Shown here piece after piece: positions 4,732-5,842 of a DNA stretch of 5,842 nt. A model generated the notes under the pieces. The model saw nothing but the letters and a program-made list of their open reading frames with translations. It was not told the DNA's origin and made no database searches. The DNA comes from Desulfobacteraceae bacterium (GTDB lineage Bacteria; Desulfobacterota; DSM-4660; Desulfatiglandales; JALVMZ01). A program made the translations under genes and the position numbers. Numbering within the stretch: position 1 is the stretch's first letter; each line of letters begins with the position of its first letter. The stretch spans positions 1 to 5,842 of the forward strand of contig JALVMZ010000174.1 of NCBI GenBank assembly GCA_027032655.1, written 5' to 3'.

Positions 4732-5842
4732 TTGATTATGAAAGGGAACTGAATCCGTCACAACTTGAGGCAGTAATTACCACTGAGGGGCCTATTCTTG
4801 TAATAGCAGGTGCTGGAAGCGGAAAGACCAGAACCATTGTTTATCGAGTTGCAAGGCTTATTGAACTTGGAACAGACCCCGGATCCATACTTCTTCTTAC
4901 ATTTACCAGGAAGTCGGCATCAGAGATGCTCAGGAGGGCATCCGCCCTTATTGATGATAGATGCAATCGTGTATCTGGGGGAACATTTCATTCCCTGGCA
5001 CATGGAATCCTGAGGAGATATGCCCATGTGCTCGGTTTTGAAAATTCGTTCACTGTGCTGGATCGTGTGGATATGGAGGATATCATAAGGAGTGTTTCAA
5101 AGGAGAAAGGAATTGCATCATCTGGCATAAGGCTTCCAAGAAAGAGGACCATTTCAGAGATAATAAGTAAGTCTGCCAATAAGGATAAGCCCATACATCA
5201 GGTGATACGGGATGAATACCCACAATTTTTAGAGCACGGGGATTTGATAGAAATGATTGCCTCCCATTACTCAAGATACAAGAGAGAGAATCACCTGATG
5301 GACTATGATGACCTGATAATATATCTAAGAGAGCTCCTCTCTAAGGAACCTGAAATCAGGAAAATGATCAGTAAAAGATACAGATATATTCTGGTGGATG
5401 AATATCAGGATACCAATTCCATTCAGGCAGATATCCTGAAGTGGCTTGGCTCCCAGAGCAGGAACATTATGGTGGTGGGAGATGACTCCCAGGCAATCTA
5501 TGCCTTCAGGGGGGCCAATTACAATAACATGTTTGAGTTCCCTGAGATTTTCCCTGATACAAAGATTATAAAGCTTGAAGAGAACTACAGGTCAACCCAG
5601 CCCATACTTACATTTACAAATGCCATTATGGAACGGGCAACGAAGGGATATACCAAGTGCCTTTTTACCAGGAAGAAGGATGGAGTAAGGCCAAAGATAA
5701 TTGATGCGGGCACAGAACCGAGGCAGGCAATGGCTGTGTGTAAAAAGATACTGGAATTATTTGATAGAGGGATAAGACTTAAAGAGATGGCAGTGCTTTT
5801 CAGGGCATCATATCATTCCTTTGAGCTGGAAAAGGAACTTAC
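4728..5842 (+). CDS. UvrD/PcrA/Rep-like superfamily 1A DNA helicase (3' partial)
   Basis: The frame opens at ATG 4728 and runs 371 codons to the window edge without a stop. It shows the SF1A helicase motifs in order: Q motif LNPSQ (Gln12), Walker A AGAGSGKT (27-34), motif Ia LLLTFTRKSASEM (55-67), Ib GTFHSLA (85-91), Walker B/motif II ILVDEYQDTN (221-230), motif III VVGDDSQAIYAFRGA (249-263), motif IV EENYRST (284-290) and AVLFRA (355-360). The usual DEFQD is DEYQD here. Domains 1A and 1B and the start of 2A are present; family members are usually 650-750 residues, so roughly half is missing. Such enzymes unwind DNA 3' to 5' with ATP in repair and replication restart; UvrD, PcrA and Rep cannot be told apart from this part. 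The ATG overlaps the antiporter TGA (ATGA), so the gene appears translationally coupled to two membrane-protein genes. Arginine is mostly AGG/AGA, as in its neighbours, which argues against recent transfer. Confidence 0.96.
   Translation, partial: MIDYERELNPSQLEAVITTEGPILVIAGAGSGKTRTIVYRVARLIELGTDPGSILLLTFTRKSASEMLRRASALIDDRCNRVSGGTFHSLAHGILRRYAHVLGFENSFTVLDRVDMEDIIRSVSKEKGIASSGIRLPRKRTISEIISKSANKDKPIHQVIRDEYPQFLEHGDLIEMIASHYSRYKRENHLMDYDDLIIYLRELLSKEPEIRKMISKRYRYILVDEYQDTNSIQADILKWLGSQSRNIMVVGDDSQAIYAFRGANYNNMFEFPEIFPDTKIIKLEENYRSTQPILTFTNAIMERATKGYTKCLFTRKKDGVRPKIIDAGTEPRQAMAVCKKILELFDRGIRLKEMAVLFRASYHSFELEKEL

Noticed and set aside
4810..5274. Short open frames on both strands (4810-5013, 4988-5194, 5083-5274)
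   Set aside because: All lie inside the helicase gene, whose ordered motifs fix the true frame.

Overview
The window looks like ordinary bacterial chromosome. Genes have Shine-Dalgarno-like sites, one strong sigma70-type promoter is visible, and the helicase is of the bacterial UvrD/PcrA type. The DNA leans AT-rich. Arginine is written mostly with AGG/AGA and ATA is common for isoleucine. Together with a zinc-ribbon/Yip1 membrane protein and a small four-cysteine protein, this suggests a Nitrospirota- or Desulfobacterota-like anaerobe. That placement is an inference from style; no rRNA or marker gene fixes it.

Layout. (1) Bases 1-383 hold the 3' end of an unidentified, probably exported protein. 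(2) After a 142-base gap, 526-1287 (+) encodes a HAD-fold phosphohydrolase-like protein whose first catalytic motif is DWS instead of DxD. (3) Converging on it, and overlapping its last 15 bases, is a minus-strand pair: a histidine phosphatase (2467 to 1862) followed by a divergent macro-domain-like protein (1845 to 1273). The pair is preceded by a near-consensus promoter placed so close to the ATG that the mRNA should be leaderless or nearly so. (4) Reading away from that promoter, 2562-2837 (+) encodes a 91-residue four-cysteine protein with a TTG start. (5) A 140-base gap follows, with several short hairpins in a row, possibly a degenerate dispersed repeat. (6) A tightly coupled plus-strand operon starts at 2978: zinc-ribbon/Yip1 membrane protein, CaCA-family cation antiporter, and a UvrD/PcrA-like helicase that runs off the window. 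Both junctions are 4-base start/stop overlaps (GTGA, ATGA).

How they might work together. The two adjacent minus-strand genes belong to a phosphoryl-transfer family and an ADP-ribose-related fold, and the HAD gene next to them belongs to another phosphoryl-transfer family. This permits a guess at nucleotide or phosphometabolite processing, but the HAD and macro-like proteins both depart from their families at key positions, so no pathway can be named. The downstream operon mixes membrane transport with DNA repair and looks co-transcribed rather than functionally unified.

I see no CRISPR array, transposase, tRNA, rRNA or recognisable defence system. The most noteworthy points are the leaderless promoter, the altered HAD motif, the eroded macro domain and the hairpin cluster.
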